From the NCBI GenBank assembly GCA_030426345.1, contig JAUHYU010000015.1, positions 1-60,591 of the forward strand: DNA of 60,591 nucleotides, given 5' to 3'. Numbering within the stretch: the stretch's first letter is position 1; every line of letters starts with the position of its first letter. Below the pieces are notes generated by a model that was not told the origin of the DNA, did not search any database, and saw only the letters and a program-made list of their open reading frames with translations. Shown piece after piece: positions 43,894 through 54,065 of the stretch. The position numbers and the translations under genes are program-made. Source of the DNA: Bacteroidia bacterium. GTDB taxonomy: Bacteria; Bacteroidota; Bacteroidia; Cytophagales; Cyclobacteriaceae.

Positions 43894-44307
43894 AGATGCA
43901 AAAACTAAATTTTTTGAATGTAAATTGAGAGCGGCAAAACTGTAGATCTTGAGAAAATCGACACCCTTGCAATATGATCGGTGGCCCAGTAATACAATTA
44001 CGCAAAAAGACAATAAAAGGCACCTCAAATCCATGAAAATAGGATTATTACAGGTTGGAATATAGCGTTAGGAATCCCCATTTTGTAGTTTATTTTCTTA
44101 TTTTACTCCATAAAAGTATCATCTTTGTAAGACTAATAAGGAAGAAAACATTCATGTCTAATTTTTTCTCAATTATCACTAAAATTAATATCTTTTTAAT
44201 GGTCACTTTTGAAGTGTCAAGGATATATATATTGTAATATTTTGATAATAAATATTAATTTATCATTATTGCGCTCTCAATAAATATGGACATCCGTCAT
44301 TATATTT
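43894..44307. other. Intergenic region ahead of the Wzx/Wzy locus
   Basis: Beyond the palindrome this AT-rich stretch holds one inverted motif copy (44014-44036) and nothing else that could be supported. A 60-codon ORF at 44055-44237 has no recognisable domain and no good ribosome binding site and is not called. Confidence 0.4.
44014..44036 (-). repeat. Dispersed TCATGGATTT motif, inverted partner copy
   Basis: On the minus strand it reads TCATGGATTT, then GAGGTG, then CCTTTTA. With the plus-strand copy at 43831 it forms an inverted pair bracketing about 160 bases, including the 39-base palindrome. Confidence 0.55.
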
Positions 44308-44338
44308 TTTGGATTTCCGTAGGAGAAAAATATGTTTG
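44308..44338 (+). promoter_or_regulatory. Promoter of the Wzx/Wzy polysaccharide locus
   Basis: TTTG at 44308-44311, a 19-base spacer, and TATGTTTG at 44331-44338 match the Bacteroidota -33/-7 promoter (TTTG, TAnnTTTG) in both sequence and spacing. The leader to the ATG at 44474 would be about 130 bases. Confidence 0.65.
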
Positions 44339-44473
44339 TCACACATAATTAATCTCTGTCAGATTGATTTTTTAGTCCAATTTCATATTGTGACTGACAT
44401 GGCGAAGCTGTGCCTAGTTTACCCAATTTAGCATCTTGAATAGACCAAACAATAACACGAGAAATACAGATTT

Positions 44474-46018
44474 ATGCAGCCGGCAAAACGCGTAGCGTTA
44501 AACACAGGGTTTCTCTACGCCCGCATGGCAATTACTGTATTCATAGCACTTTATTCTACGAGGTTGATTTTAGATGCATTAGGCGCAAATGATTTCGGCA
44601 TCTTCAATGTGGTTGGTGGCGCTATCTTAATGCTGACTTTTCTGAACAATGCCATGACCACTGCTTCCCAACGATTTATGTCTTACGCGCAAGGCCAAGG
44701 GAATACAGAAAAGCAAAAAAATATTTTTAATGTTAGTGTCATTTTGCATTTGATTGTTGGTGCTATCGTAGTATTGATATTGGAAGTTGCAGGCTATTTT
44801 CTTTTTCACGGAATACTTAACATTGATCCTGAAAGAATCGAAGTTGCTAAGCTGATCTATCAGTTTATGCTAGTAAGTACTTTCTTTACTATAATCTCAG
44901 TGCCATACGACGCCGTGATCAACGCACATGAAAACATGCTACTTGTGGCAGTTTTGGGCATAATACAGGCATTGTTAAAATTGGGGATTGCTTTTTATAT
45001 AACATTTACCAGCTTTGACAAATTAGCCAGCTATGGATTCTTGATGGCTTTGATGTCAATTTTGTTATTGATAATTCGACGCATCTATTGTCATAGAAAT
45101 TATAACGAAGTACAGATCAACTTGAAAAAATATTTCAACAAGCCTCTATTTAAAGAGATGTCTAGTTTTGCTGGTTGGTCTTTTCTAGGGTGCACTACTA
45201 GTATGGTAGGTTCATATGGTCAAGGGATAGTTTTGAATATGTTTTTCGGCACTACTGTAAATGCCGCCCAAGGAGTAGCTACTCAGGTACGCGGGCAGTT
45301 GAGTTCTTTTGGGACTGTAATGATTAAGGCATTGAATCCTGTAATTGCAAAAAGTGAAGGTGCTGGTGATCGGGGCTTAATGCTCAAAGCAAGTATGCTC
45401 GGCAGCAAAATATCTTTCTTTCTGTTGATGGTCTTGTATGTGCCAGTACTGGTTGAAATGCCTTATATATTCAGCATATGGTTGAAAGAGGTGCCTGAAT
45501 TCTCAATAGTATTTTGTAAGCTATTGCTTATTCGAGGACTGATTGAACAGCAAGTGATGATCTTGAGAACTGCAATTGGTGCAGTAGGAAACATCAAAAA
45601 ATTTGAGATGTTCAATGCTCCACTCCTGATATTACCACTGATTTTTAGCTGGTTTTTATTTAAGTTTGGTTATCCACCATATACCTTGTATCTCGTATTC
45701 ATCCTTTTTGAAATATTTAATTCGGCACTCATACTTACGTTTGCCAAAAGGGAATGTGATCTATCTACATCTCATTATTTAAGAGATGTTGTTGCCAGGT
45801 GCACCATCCCATTTTTATTAATTTTAGGCACATCATATCTTCCTGTTTTCTTTTTACCGGAAGGATTTATCCGGTTATTGATCGTAGGATTATTGAGTGT
45901 TTTGGCATTTTTGGTTATAGGGTGGTTTTTGGGGCCAACCAAAGATGAAAAAACACAGGTAAAAGAAATGGCCATGACTTTGATAAAAAAGTTTAAAAAA
46001 TTCCAAAATAAAGCGTAG
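44474..46018 (+). CDS. Wzx-type polysaccharide flippase
   Basis: A 514-residue protein with about 12-14 hydrophobic helices of the polysaccharide transporter (PST/MATE-like) superfamily. The N-terminal RVALNTGFLYARMAITVFIA and LGANDFGIFNVVGGAI are typical of this flippase group, as is the central GTTVNAAQGVATQVRGQLSS. It would flip undecaprenyl-linked repeat units to the periplasmic face. It is the first gene of the plus-strand operon, six bases before the next, behind a good promoter. Pairing with a Wzy-like polymerase downstream supports a Wzy-dependent pathway, unlike the ABC route at the left of the window. Confidence 0.9.
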   Translation: MQPAKRVALNTGFLYARMAITVFIALYSTRLILDALGANDFGIFNVVGGAILMLTFLNNAMTTASQRFMSYAQGQGNTEKQKNIFNVSVILHLIVGAIVVLILEVAGYFLFHGILNIDPERIEVAKLIYQFMLVSTFFTIISVPYDAVINAHENMLLVAVLGIIQALLKLGIAFYITFTSFDKLASYGFLMALMSILLLIIRRIYCHRNYNEVQINLKKYFNKPLFKEMSSFAGWSFLGCTTSMVGSYGQGIVLNMFFGTTVNAAQGVATQVRGQLSSFGTVMIKALNPVIAKSEGAGDRGLMLKASMLGSKISFFLLMVLYVPVLVEMPYIFSIWLKEVPEFSIVFCKLLLIRGLIEQQVMILRTAIGAVGNIKKFEMFNAPLLILPLIFSWFLFKFGYPPYTLYLVFILFEIFNSALILTFAKRECDLSTSHYLRDVVARCTIPFLLILGTSYLPVFFLPEGFIRLLIVGLLSVLAFLVIGWFLGPTKDEKTQVKEMAMTLIKKFKKFQNKA

Positions 46019-46023
46019 GTAAT

Positions 46024-47136
46024 ATGAGCCACGAACAAAAAATTATTCTGTACGCCCCATCGATACATACGGGTGGTGGCACAGAACGGGTCTTGGTAAA
46101 TCTAGCAAATGAACTTAATGCTAAAGGTTTTAATATAATCATAGTTGTCAATTTGATAGGCGATCGTCAGTTGTACATGCCCAATAAAGGAGTTGATATA
46201 AAGCAGTTTTGGTTTGAAAAAAGCAAAAAAAAACACCCAAAGTCCATAATTCATAAAATTATCAACAGGCTATTTTATTCTTGGATATTGAATCAGTTTT
46301 TAAAAACCGTTATTAAAAACGACAATGTACTAATTATTGGTTTTTCTACAGGGTTAGCCTTGAATTGTTTCGATACAAAATTCGCTAATAAGGTAATTGC
46401 ATTTGAGCATTGGCCATACTGGATCAACAGTAAAAACCCTAAACAAGAGAAAAGGATAAAATCAGTTTACCCAAGATTGAAGTTGATAATAGTTCTCACC
46501 AACCATGAGAAAAAAGTATATGAAGCTTTGGGGTGCAAAAACGTAATAGTCATCCCAAATGCATATTCATTCTTACCTGACAAGCCTGCAAAATTGGATA
46601 ATAAAACAGTTCTAAGTATTGGCCACTTCAACGAGCAAAAACGTCGGGATCTTCTTGTGAAATCATGGAAATACGTTAATGAAAAACACCCAGATTGGGA
46701 ATTAGTTATTGTTGGTGATGGACCACAAATGCAAGATACAATTTCCCAAATAGATCAATTGGGTCTATCAAATTCAATTAGAATCGAAAACCCAACCCCA
46801 AATATTCAAGAGTATTATCAGGATGCTTCTATTTACGTGCTTTCTTCTGAATATGAGGCCTTTGCCCTAGTACTGTTGGAAGCTAGAGCATATGGTATTC
46901 CATGTGTAAGTTTTGATATAATAGCGGGACCAAACGAAGTTATGAATAGCCAAAAGGATGGGTTTTTGGTAGATTTTCCGGATACAAAAGCCCTAGGGGC
47001 AAAGGTAAATCTGCTTATAGAAAATGAAGCGCTAAGGCAAGATATCGGCAGCGCAGCGAGGCAAGATGTCATCTCTCGATTTAGCCCACAAAAGATATAT
47101 AATATCTGGGAGAAGCTATTACTTTCCTTTAATTAA
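46024..47136 (+). CDS. Family 4 glycosyltransferase
   Basis: A 370-residue GT-B enzyme. SIHTGGGTERVLVNLANELN is the glycine-rich N-terminal loop of GT4. The C-terminal domain has TVLSIGHFNEQKRRDLLVKS (about 199-218), LVIVGDGPQMQD, and SSEYEAFALVLLEARAYGIP (about 277-296), the E-x7-E motif. Pattern closest to galactosyl/GalNAc-transferases of surface glycans (AGPNEV after the motif), but donor specificity is not certain. It starts six bases after the flippase stop. Confidence 0.9.
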   Translation: MSHEQKIILYAPSIHTGGGTERVLVNLANELNAKGFNIIIVVNLIGDRQLYMPNKGVDIKQFWFEKSKKKHPKSIIHKIINRLFYSWILNQFLKTVIKNDNVLIIGFSTGLALNCFDTKFANKVIAFEHWPYWINSKNPKQEKRIKSVYPRLKLIIVLTNHEKKVYEALGCKNVIVIPNAYSFLPDKPAKLDNKTVLSIGHFNEQKRRDLLVKSWKYVNEKHPDWELVIVGDGPQMQDTISQIDQLGLSNSIRIENPTPNIQEYYQDASIYVLSSEYEAFALVLLEARAYGIPCVSFDIIAGPNEVMNSQKDGFLVDFPDTKALGAKVNLLIENEALRQDIGSAARQDVISRFSPQKIYNIWEKLLLSFN

Positions 47137-47148
47137 ATAATATAAATT

Positions 47149-48300
47149 ATGAATATATTGTGGTTAGCTCCTGTTGCCTATTTTAACGATAAAAGCAAGG
47201 CTCATCCGGCGCCATGGATTAGTACACTAGCTAGCTCTTTAGTTGAGAATAATGTTAACCTGACAATTTTAAATTATTCACACTTTTGTACAGAAGGTAT
47301 CGAAAAACAAAATGTGGATGGCATAAATTACATTTTCTTAAAGTCATTTCATCCAAAATTGGATATCCTGTCAATGTTTTATTTTCGTATCAGTCGATTA
47401 AAACAATTTATCAGGCAAAACGAAGGTCAATTTGATGTAATCCATGTACATGGCAATGAACACCAATACGAATTGGCATTATCCAAAAGCACAAAACCAA
47501 TTGTATTATCCATACAAGGAATAGTCTCAGAGTGTTTGAAATATTATCGACCCAAAGGGTTTCAAAGGATATCGTGGGAAATGACTAGCTTATTTGAGAG
47601 CAAAGGCTATAAAACCATAAAAAACTATTCATGTCGAACAGATTGGGATAAGGGAATCATTTTAGGTAAAAATGTAAATGCAAATATTTTCCATATATGG
47701 GAAATGATCCGCAAGCCCTTTTTTGAGTATGATCACCAAACCACTGGCAGTGATATCTTTTTCCTAGGTGGTTCGCAAAAGCTCAAAGGAATTGACATCG
47801 TCCTAAAAGCTTTCAGTCTTTTCAAAAAAAAAGTGACTGATTCCAAGTTGATTATTGGTGGAAATATCAATAAGGACCATATACTAAAATATATTAAAGA
47901 CTCGAACCTTTCTATTGATATAGAAAAAGATATTGTCCTTTTCGGCTTCATGAACGCGGATCAGATAATCGCCAATTACAGAACATGTTTTTGCATGTTA
48001 CACCCGTCACTAATCGACAACAGCCCAAACAGTGTTTGTGAAGCTCAGGCAACAGGTTTGCCTGTCTTGGCGACAAGAGTCGGAGGAGTTGCATCATTGA
48101 TTCAGCATAAGAAAACAGGGGTATTCATTGATTTTGATCCGATAAAAATAGCCGATTCTCTGTTTGAGATGCATAGCTCTGATAAGCTCTCTTCAATGAT
48201 ATCGAAAGACTCAAGAAAAATGGCAAGAAAAAGGCACGACCCTGAAATAATCTTAAAGGAAACGCTACAAATGTATAATACAATAATTAGTCAAGGGTAA
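47149..48300 (+). CDS. Family 4 glycosyltransferase
   Basis: A 383-residue GT-B enzyme. The N-terminus [20 protein letters not shown] and [20 protein letters not shown] (about 98-117) are GT4-like. [20 protein letters not shown] (about 203-222) starts the donor domain, and [20 protein letters not shown] then [14 protein letters not shown] is the sugar-nucleotide motif. No membrane helix. It is 12 bases after the previous glycosyltransferase and two bases before the acyltransferase gene. Donor unknown. Confidence 0.9.
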   Translation: MNILWLAPVAYFNDKSKAHPAPWISTLASSLVENNVNLTILNYSHFCTEGIEKQNVDGINYIFLKSFHPKLDILSMFYFRISRLKQFIRQNEGQFDVIHVHGNEHQYELALSKSTKPIVLSIQGIVSECLKYYRPKGFQRISWEMTSLFESKGYKTIKNYSCRTDWDKGIILGKNVNANIFHIWEMIRKPFFEYDHQTTGSDIFFLGGSQKLKGIDIVLKAFSLFKKKVTDSKLIIGGNINKDHILKYIKDSNLSIDIEKDIVLFGFMNADQIIANYRTCFCMLHPSLIDNSPNSVCEAQATGLPVLATRVGGVASLIQHKKTGVFIDFDPIKIADSLFEMHSSDKLSSMISKDSRKMARKRHDPEIILKETLQMYNTIISQG

Positions 48301-48302
48301 AG

Positions 48303-48929
48303 ATGTTAGGGTTACTCTACAGGATAGTAAAAAGGATTTCTTACAACATAGATACCTTTATTTCAACTCATCTATTTAGATTAATATGCCAGATCAATGG
48401 AATTAAATTTTCAAAAGGTTTGGTTGCCAAAGGCCTTCCATTCTTACACCTAAAGCGTGGGTCAATTATAACCCTTGGAGAAAATGTTAAAATAAACAGC
48501 AGGTTATTTGCAAACCCAATAGGCCGTAACCAACGAAGTGTCTTTTCAATAAGAGGTACGTTAGAAATAGGAAATAATTTTGGAATGAGCTCTTCCACGA
48601 TTGTAGCGCATAAATCCGTGAAAATAGGTGATAACGTCAAAATTGGGGGCAATGTGGTAATTTATGACACTGATTTTCACTCATTGATATCACACGAGCG
48701 TAATGCAATCCCAGAAGTGAAAAACAATATAAATATGGCTCCTGTCTCAATAGGCAACAATGTTTTTATTGGAGCTCATTCTACAATTTTGAAAGGAGTC
48801 TGCATCGGCGATCACTCTATTATAGGTGCAGGATCTGTTGTAACTAAAAGTATCCCAGAGAATGAAATCTGGGGTGGAAATCCAGCCAAGTTTATAAAAA
48901 AAGTCCAAAAATTTGGAACGAATAACTAG
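48303..48929 (+). CDS. Left-handed beta-helix acyltransferase
   Basis: A 208-residue hexapeptide-repeat enzyme of the xenobiotic/sugar O-acetyltransferase type. The repeats run from about 80 to 185 ([73 protein letters not shown]) and end in [19 protein letters not shown] carries the catalytic His region. It acts as a trimer using acetyl-CoA, probably decorating a sugar of the exported polymer. Similar to the acyltransferase at 53484, likely an old duplication. Confidence 0.88.
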   Translation: MLGLLYRIVKRISYNIDTFISTHLFRLICQINGIKFSKGLVAKGLPFLHLKRGSIITLGENVKINSRLFANPIGRNQRSVFSIRGTLEIGNNFGMSSSTIVAHKSVKIGDNVKIGGNVVIYDTDFHSLISHERNAIPEVKNNINMAPVSIGNNVFIGAHSTILKGVCIGDHSIIGAGSVVTKSIPENEIWGGNPAKFIKKVQKFGTNN

Positions 48930-50166
48930 TCTTAAAAAAAATGGCTCAAGTGAATTGGTCAAAAACCTAGGAATCTTTTCCCTAATTGCGACTTCAGGCA
49001 TACCGTTTTTTACAAGTACTGAAATGGTGATGCTGTTTTTTGCTCTTTCAGTTTATTTCCATAACCCATTTAACAAAGCAATTAGCTCGAAAGCCTTATT
49101 CCCATTTCTAGTAATGACTTGTATCATGTATGTTGGACAATTGACTACGGTTGGATTTTCTCCTTTTCTAACATACTTAGGTTGGTTTCTTAAACTCTTT
49201 TTTGCATTTAATATTGTATGCATGGTTAAAGATAAGTTTTGGGAAAAATACGTAAATGTCTTAACTCCATTTGTTGCTATTAGTCTGATATTCTACTTTT
49301 CTACACTCATCAATAATTCATTTGCAAATTTCTTTATAACAAAAGTTTCCCCATTTTTAGGCAGCCCGTTTGCTGATTCTAGTTCGGCCTATCAACAAAA
49401 TTTGCATATCATTGTATTTAATTTTAGCCAAATAGACGTTGGCCGTAATTCAGGGCCATTTTGGGAGCCAACTGCTTATGCCATCTACTTAATTTTTGGA
49501 CTCATCGCTATATTCTATATTAAAAAAACCATTTACAACATACAAGGCCTGATCTTCGTTACGGCTCTAATAACGACCCTTTCTACAACTGGATATGTGG
49601 TTTTTTTTATATTAATATTAGCCTATTTCATAATTATTAAAAGAAACCTGATTTCGGTTTTAATGATGGTTGTATTTATCTTCATTGGCTTATATGTTTA
49701 TGAGACAATCCCCTTTTTAAAGGAAAAAATAGATTACCAAATTAGCTTATCGAACAAGAACAAGGATTTAGACAAACGAAGAAGAACACGGTTTGTCAGT
49801 TTTGCTTTGGATATTGAGGAATGGTTAGATTATCCATTCTTCGGTAAAGGAAGAAATGAAATTACACGTTTCGGTACTTCTAAATTGAAGTCGATAGAAA
49901 CCCATCGAAATAATGGAATATCTGATTTTTTACTAAAGTTTGGAATAATATACTTCTTGTTGTATTTTTTTTATTATTACAAGTCTTGGTTATTTGTTTC
50001 TAATTTCTATTTCAAGCATACAATTCCTATCGGTTTGATTGCTATAATAATACTCAGCTTAACGTTTATATTAGCTTTTAGTGAAATACTATTTCTTAAA
50101 CCATTTTTTATTGCCATCCCGCTTCTCGGGAATTATTATAAATCTTCTTACCAGCTGCAACAATGA
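48913..50166 (+). CDS. O-antigen polymerase-like membrane protein (Wzy candidate)
   Basis: A 417-residue protein with about 10-12 hydrophobic segments and a long middle loop (about 120-190). A cytoplasmic/periplasmic stretch ([20 protein letters not shown], then [16 protein letters not shown]) resembles the Arg-rich loop of O-antigen ligase/polymerase proteins. Wzy proteins share little sequence, so the call rests on topology and on being the only such protein in a locus with a flippase, Wza and Wzc. No ATG is near the start; TTG at 48913 overlaps the acyltransferase gene by 17 bases and a later TTG is possible. Confidence 0.75.
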   Translation: MERITSLKKNGSSELVKNLGIFSLIATSGIPFFTSTEMVMLFFALSVYFHNPFNKAISSKALFPFLVMTCIMYVGQLTTVGFSPFLTYLGWFLKLFFAFNIVCMVKDKFWEKYVNVLTPFVAISLIFYFSTLINNSFANFFITKVSPFLGSPFADSSSAYQQNLHIIVFNFSQIDVGRNSGPFWEPTAYAIYLIFGLIAIFYIKKTIYNIQGLIFVTALITTLSTTGYVVFFILILAYFIIIKRNLISVLMMVVFIFIGLYVYETIPFLKEKIDYQISLSNKNKDLDKRRRTRFVSFALDIEEWLDYPFFGKGRNEITRFGTSKLKSIETHRNNGISDFLLKFGIIYFLLYFFYYYKSWLFVSNFYFKHTIPIGLIAIIILSLTFILAFSEILFLKPFFIAIPLLGNYYKSSYQLQQ

Positions 50167-51062
50167 ATCTTGCTGTAATTATTCCCTCATTTAATCGCCG
50201 AAATGAAATTATCAAGTTAGTAAATGAACTTCTCAATCAGAAAAACGTGCACGGTGCAAACATCCATATTTTTGTTGTGATCGACGGGTCAACTGATGGG
50301 ACTGCTGAGGCTTTAATGGATTTAGAAGAGAATAATGTGCATTCTATTCACGGTGACGGTAACTGGTGGTACACTAAAAGTATTAACGAAGGAATTAAGG
50401 CATCAAAAAAAATAAATCCTGACTTTTTCCTTCTACTCAATGACGATACCCATATTAAAGCTGATTATTTACATATACTGCTTGATACATATGAAAAAAT
50501 CCAAAAACCCTGTCTATTAGGTACGGCGAGTGTCTCAATTGAAAAACCCATCCGCATTACTTTCTCTGGAATCAGAAAATCCCCAAAATTTCCATACCAG
50601 CCTACACATTACATCCCATTTATGTCTTTGGTCAAAATTTCCAAACTAGAAGGCGTTGTACCAAGTCTTGAGTTGCCAGGTAGAGGTATGCTGATACCAA
50701 AAGAAATTATGATACAATTATCTGGATTAGACGAAAAATTTCCACAATATTTTTCCGATCTTGATTTTTCGAGAAGAGCAAAAAAAAAGGGGCACCCTAT
50801 ATATGTGAGCTATGAAGCTATAACGTACAGTCATGTTACAAAAACCAGTGACTCATCTACATTCAAACCGATTTCAACTAAAGCATTTTTAAGAAACTTA
50901 CTGAACCCATTTGGGAGAAAACATATTGGGCAGGTGGCAAGATATGTCTGGAGACATAGTCCTAAAATAACCTTCCCGTTTTATTACTTGCGCTGGATAG
51001 GGTTATTATTTATAAATCACATACGTGTTAACGTGCTGAAAACAAGAACTTATGGAAATTAA
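50163..51062 (+). CDS. Family 2 glycosyltransferase
   Basis: A 299-residue GT-A enzyme. [20 protein letters not shown] and FVVIDGSTDGTAEAL form the nucleotide site. NPDFFLLLNDDTHIKADYL (about 84-102) has the metal-binding Asp pair in the N-D-D form seen in rhamnosyltransferase-like GT2 proteins. GDGNWWYTKSINEGIKAS is a conserved motif of that group. The ATG overlaps the polymerase stop (ATGA), indicating coupling. Possible role: rhamnosyl- or related transferase; the donor is inference. Confidence 0.88.
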   Translation: MNLAVIIPSFNRRNEIIKLVNELLNQKNVHGANIHIFVVIDGSTDGTAEALMDLEENNVHSIHGDGNWWYTKSINEGIKASKKINPDFFLLLNDDTHIKADYLHILLDTYEKIQKPCLLGTASVSIEKPIRITFSGIRKSPKFPYQPTHYIPFMSLVKISKLEGVVPSLELPGRGMLIPKEIMIQLSGLDEKFPQYFSDLDFSRRAKKKGHPIYVSYEAITYSHVTKTSDSSTFKPISTKAFLRNLLNPFGRKHIGQVARYVWRHSPKITFPFYYLRWIGLLFINHIRVNVLKTRTYGN

Positions 51063-51996
51063 GCAGAAAGACTTTATTACTTTTCTCAAGAAAGCATATC
51101 AAAGAAGTTTTTTGAATTATGGCCATACGAGCAAATTCATACAGCTAAATGACGAAGCTGCTGGGGATAAAATTACCCATATGCTTCAATCACCTGACCC
51201 ATTCATGATTGGAAGATTTGGGTCAACCGAACTCCAAAGTATTGCAGCTTATACTAGACAAAATAAATATTTAAAAAACAACAACTTATATTCTAAATAC
51301 CATTGGGGTAACGCTCTAGAACAAATCCATATTCTTTCTGGTTTTTTCCCTGATAATGATCTGCCACTTTTAAAAAAATTTGCTAATCTCATGCTGGAGG
51401 ACAGCAAGCAATTAGATATTTTAGGAAGTTGGAGGAAAGAGGAATATTATGTGAAGAAATATCTAACGAATGCAGTACGCATTCCCCTGAATGCTTTAGA
51501 ACCCTATTTCAGCGACAACCCTTGGTCCAGACATCTAGAAAACAAAAAAGTATTGGTAATCCACCCCTTTACCAATACAATTGAACGGCAGTATGAACAG
51601 CGTGAACATCTTTTCGTAAATAGCAAAGTATTACCTTCCTTTAACCTGAATACGATTCGCGCAGTACAAACCATTGCTGGCAATCCTGATCCAAGGTTTT
51701 CAACGTGGTTTGACGCTTTGGATTTCATGAAAACCAAAATAAATACATCAGACTTTGATGTTGCCTTAATTGGGTGTGGTGCCTATGGATTTCCCCTAGC
51801 TGCCCACGTAAAACGGATAGGAAAAAAAGCGATTCATATGGGTGGAGCATTACAGATACTGTTTGGTATTAGGGGTAAAAGATGGGATGAAAAGCCAAAA
51901 TTCAAGGATATAATAAATAAACACTGGATATATCCCATGGACGAGGATATTCCAGACAATAAAAACATGGTAGAGAATGGCTGCTACTGGAAATAA
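51052..51996 (+). CDS. Putative glycosyltransferase, GT-D fold-like
   Basis: A 314-residue soluble protein. DPFMIGRFGSTELQSIAAYT (about 47-66) resembles the N-terminal motif of GT-D fold glycosyltransferases (formerly DUF1792), with the acidic residue in STEL in place of the usual D-G-E. FDVALIGCGAYGFPLAAHVK (about 235-254), followed by AIHMGGALQILFGIRGKRWD, is a second well-conserved segment in this group. It overlaps the preceding GT2 gene by 11 bases. The family call is from memory of motifs and is only moderately certain; it is clearly part of the polysaccharide operon. Confidence 0.6.
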   Translation: MEIKQKDFITFLKKAYQRSFLNYGHTSKFIQLNDEAAGDKITHMLQSPDPFMIGRFGSTELQSIAAYTRQNKYLKNNNLYSKYHWGNALEQIHILSGFFPDNDLPLLKKFANLMLEDSKQLDILGSWRKEEYYVKKYLTNAVRIPLNALEPYFSDNPWSRHLENKKVLVIHPFTNTIERQYEQREHLFVNSKVLPSFNLNTIRAVQTIAGNPDPRFSTWFDALDFMKTKINTSDFDVALIGCGAYGFPLAAHVKRIGKKAIHMGGALQILFGIRGKRWDEKPKFKDIINKHWIYPMDEDIPDNKNMVENGCYWK

Positions 51997-52010
51997 CCAA
52001 AGCTAATATT

Positions 52011-52907
52011 ATGCCGGCACCAATTATATTATTTACATATAAAAGAATAGAGCAAACAAAAAAAACAGTTGAGGCTTTAACCAGAAACCTGTTAGCTCCA
52101 GATTCTGATTTGCATATTTATTCTGATGGACCAAAAAACAGCAATGATACCATCGGGGTAAATGCGATTCGAAATTATTTAAAATCAATTACTGGGTTTA
52201 AGTCAATATCAATCCATGAACATAAAGATAATAAAGGCCTTGCCTACTCCATAGTAAATGGAGTTTCCGAAATAATCAAAAAACATGGTAATTGTATAGT
52301 TTTGGAAGATGACATTGTGACCAGCCCATATTTTTTAACCTTTATGAATGAGGCCTTAGACATATATGAAGACACTCCAGAAGTCATGCATATCTCTGGA
52401 TATATGTACCCTCATAAAAAAGATCTCCCCGAAACTTTCTTTTTCAACGTACCTTTGTGCTGGGGTTGGGCCACTTGGAAAAGTGCGTGGGCTCAATATG
52501 ATGATAGTACAGAAGATCACATAAGATACTTAAATAATAACAATCGTTGGAAGGAATTCAATAAGTTCGGAGGTAGATACCTTGAACGACAATTGAAAAA
52601 AAACAAAAACGGAACGATGAATACTTGGTTCATTCATTGGCATGCCACTGTTTTTAGAAACTCTGGGTATTGTCTTTTCCCTAAAGATACAATGGTGGAT
52701 AACATAGGTTTTGACAGTTCTGGGCAACATAGTGCCAACACGAATAAATTTTATTCCCAATTAGCTAGCGACAGAATACCAGTATTTCCTATTTCCATTG
52801 AAGAAAATAAAGAAGCAACTTCAATAATAAGGCACTTCTATATGTACAAAAGAAATAGTTATGTGAAAAAGTTCAAACAACTTGTTAGCGCATTATTTAA
52901 GAAATAA
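52011..52907 (+). CDS. Glycosyltransferase (GT2/GT13-like, HlpA-type)
   Basis: A 298-residue protein beginning [31 protein letters not shown] (about 36-46), then [20 protein letters not shown] (about 95-114), gives an E-D-D metal-binding motif as in GT-A enzymes related to Gn[22 protein letters not shown] is a strongly conserved Trp-rich segment of the bacterial group sometimes named hemolytic protein HlpA-like. No membrane helix. It follows the GT-D-like gene by 14 bases and ends one base before the next ATG. Donor unknown. Confidence 0.8.
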   Translation: MPAPIILFTYKRIEQTKKTVEALTRNLLAPDSDLHIYSDGPKNSNDTIGVNAIRNYLKSITGFKSISIHEHKDNKGLAYSIVNGVSEIIKKHGNCIVLEDDIVTSPYFLTFMNEALDIYEDTPEVMHISGYMYPHKKDLPETFFFNVPLCWGWATWKSAWAQYDDSTEDHIRYLNNNNRWKEFNKFGGRYLERQLKKNKNGTMNTWFIHWHATVFRNSGYCLFPKDTMVDNIGFDSSGQHSANTNKFYSQLASDRIPVFPISIEENKEATSIIRHFYMYKRNSYVKKFKQLVSALFKK

Positions 52908-52908
52908 A

Positions 52909-53469
52909 ATGGCATACGGTGATAACAGAAAAATACTAAAAAAACTTATTTCCATTTACCAAAGGAAATATAGATGGCGCAAATATGAGTTAGGTGATGG
53001 GTTTCATGCAGGGAAAAATGTAACTATATGGGCTCCTAACTCCATAAGGATTGGTAAGTATTGCTACTTAGGACGTGGTTCTCAAATAGAATGCGATGTC
53101 GATTTTGGTGATTTTGTTTTTACTGGGAATAACGTGGCCTTTGTTGGTCGCTACGATCATAACTGGGAGGAGATTGGTAAACCAATGCTGTTTTCTCAGC
53201 GAATTAAAGACAAAGACTATAAATGGAAAGGCCTCGGACAAGTAACATATGTAAATGATGATGTTTGGATTGGATATGGCTCTATAGTACTTTCTGGAGT
53301 AAACATTGGCCAAGGATCGATAATAGCTGCCGGGTCTGTTGTGACTAAAGACGTCGAACCTTTCTGTATTTATGGGGGAATACCAGCTAAAAAAATATCA
53401 ACGCGTTTTATGAGTAAAACCCAGCTAGATCAACACAAAAGTATTTTTAGAAAAAACTGGAAACCATAA
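52909..53469 (+). CDS. Left-handed beta-helix acyltransferase (WcaF-like)
   Basis: About 186 residues from the ATG at 52909, which directly follows the upstream stop; an upstream start would overlap that gene. Hexapeptide repeats cover most of the protein ([60 protein letters not shown]). [12 protein letters not shown] contains the catalytic His. [14 protein letters not shown] is the usual C-terminal end. Probably an O-acetyltransferase for the polysaccharide repeat. It belongs to a different subgroup from the two other acyltransferases in the locus. Confidence 0.87.
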   Translation: MAYGDNRKILKKLISIYQRKYRWRKYELGDGFHAGKNVTIWAPNSIRIGKYCYLGRGSQIECDVDFGDFVFTGNNVAFVGRYDHNWEEIGKPMLFSQRIKDKDYKWKGLGQVTYVNDDVWIGYGSIVLSGVNIGQGSIIAAGSVVTKDVEPFCIYGGIPAKKISTRFMSKTQLDQHKSIFRKNWKP

Positions 53470-53483
53470 ACTCTTTAAAAATA

Positions 53484-54065
53484 ATGATTTCAATTATACG
53501 ATCCTTAACATTTAATCTTTTGGGTTTCATTAATACTCTCATTTTTCGCTACAATAAAATTAGTGGGCCAAGGCCAAAAATTAGAGGCCTTCTATTGTTA
53601 AAAAACAATGGAGGTTCAATTCAATTCGGAGAAGAGTGCATTCTTAATTCTTCAAAATACAAGAACATCATTGGAGGCGACACTCGCTCATCTATTATTG
53701 TAAAGGCAGGTGCAAGTTTAGTAGTTGGAAAAAACTTTAGGATGAGTAATTCAGCTATTTATTGTGCTAAATCCATCGTCATAGGTGATAATGTAATGGT
53801 TGGAGGAAGCTGTAAAATTTGGGACACTGATTTTCATCCATTAAGCCAAGTGGGTAGATTGAACAATCCAAATGAAGGATATAAAACCAGACCCATTACC
53901 ATAGGGAATAGCGTTTTTATTGGAGGGTTTTCAATTATTCTAAAGGGGACAACCATTGGTGATGGGGCCATTATCGGAGCTGGTAGTGTAGTCTCAGGAA
54001 ATATCCCTTCAAAGGAAATTTGGGCTGGGAACCCAGCGAAATTCTTAAAATCAATAGACGCATGA
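53484..54065 (+). CDS. Left-handed beta-helix acyltransferase
   Basis: A 193-residue hexapeptide-repeat acyltransferase. VKAGASLVVGKNFRMSNSAI, IVIGDNVMVGGSCKIWDTDF, ITIGNSVFIGGFSIILKGTT and [14 protein letters not shown] are the repeats, ending in WAGNPAKFLKS. WDTDFHPL corresponds to the active-site His region. The order of motifs and the ends match the enzyme at 48303, so the two are paralogues within one operon. It ends in an ATGA overlap with the WecG/TagA-like gene. Confidence 0.87.
   Translation: MISIIRSLTFNLLGFINTLIFRYNKISGPRPKIRGLLLLKNNGGSIQFGEECILNSSKYKNIIGGDTRSSIIVKAGASLVVGKNFRMSNSAIYCAKSIVIGDNVMVGGSCKIWDTDFHPLSQVGRLNNPNEGYKTRPITIGNSVFIGGFSIILKGTTIGDGAIIGAGSVVSGNIPSKEIWAGNPAKFLKSIDA

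Noticed and set aside
44055-44237. A 60-codon plus-strand ORF ahead of the flippase gene.
   Set aside because: No ribosome binding site, low-complexity hydrophobic composition, and it ends before the predicted promoter of the locus.
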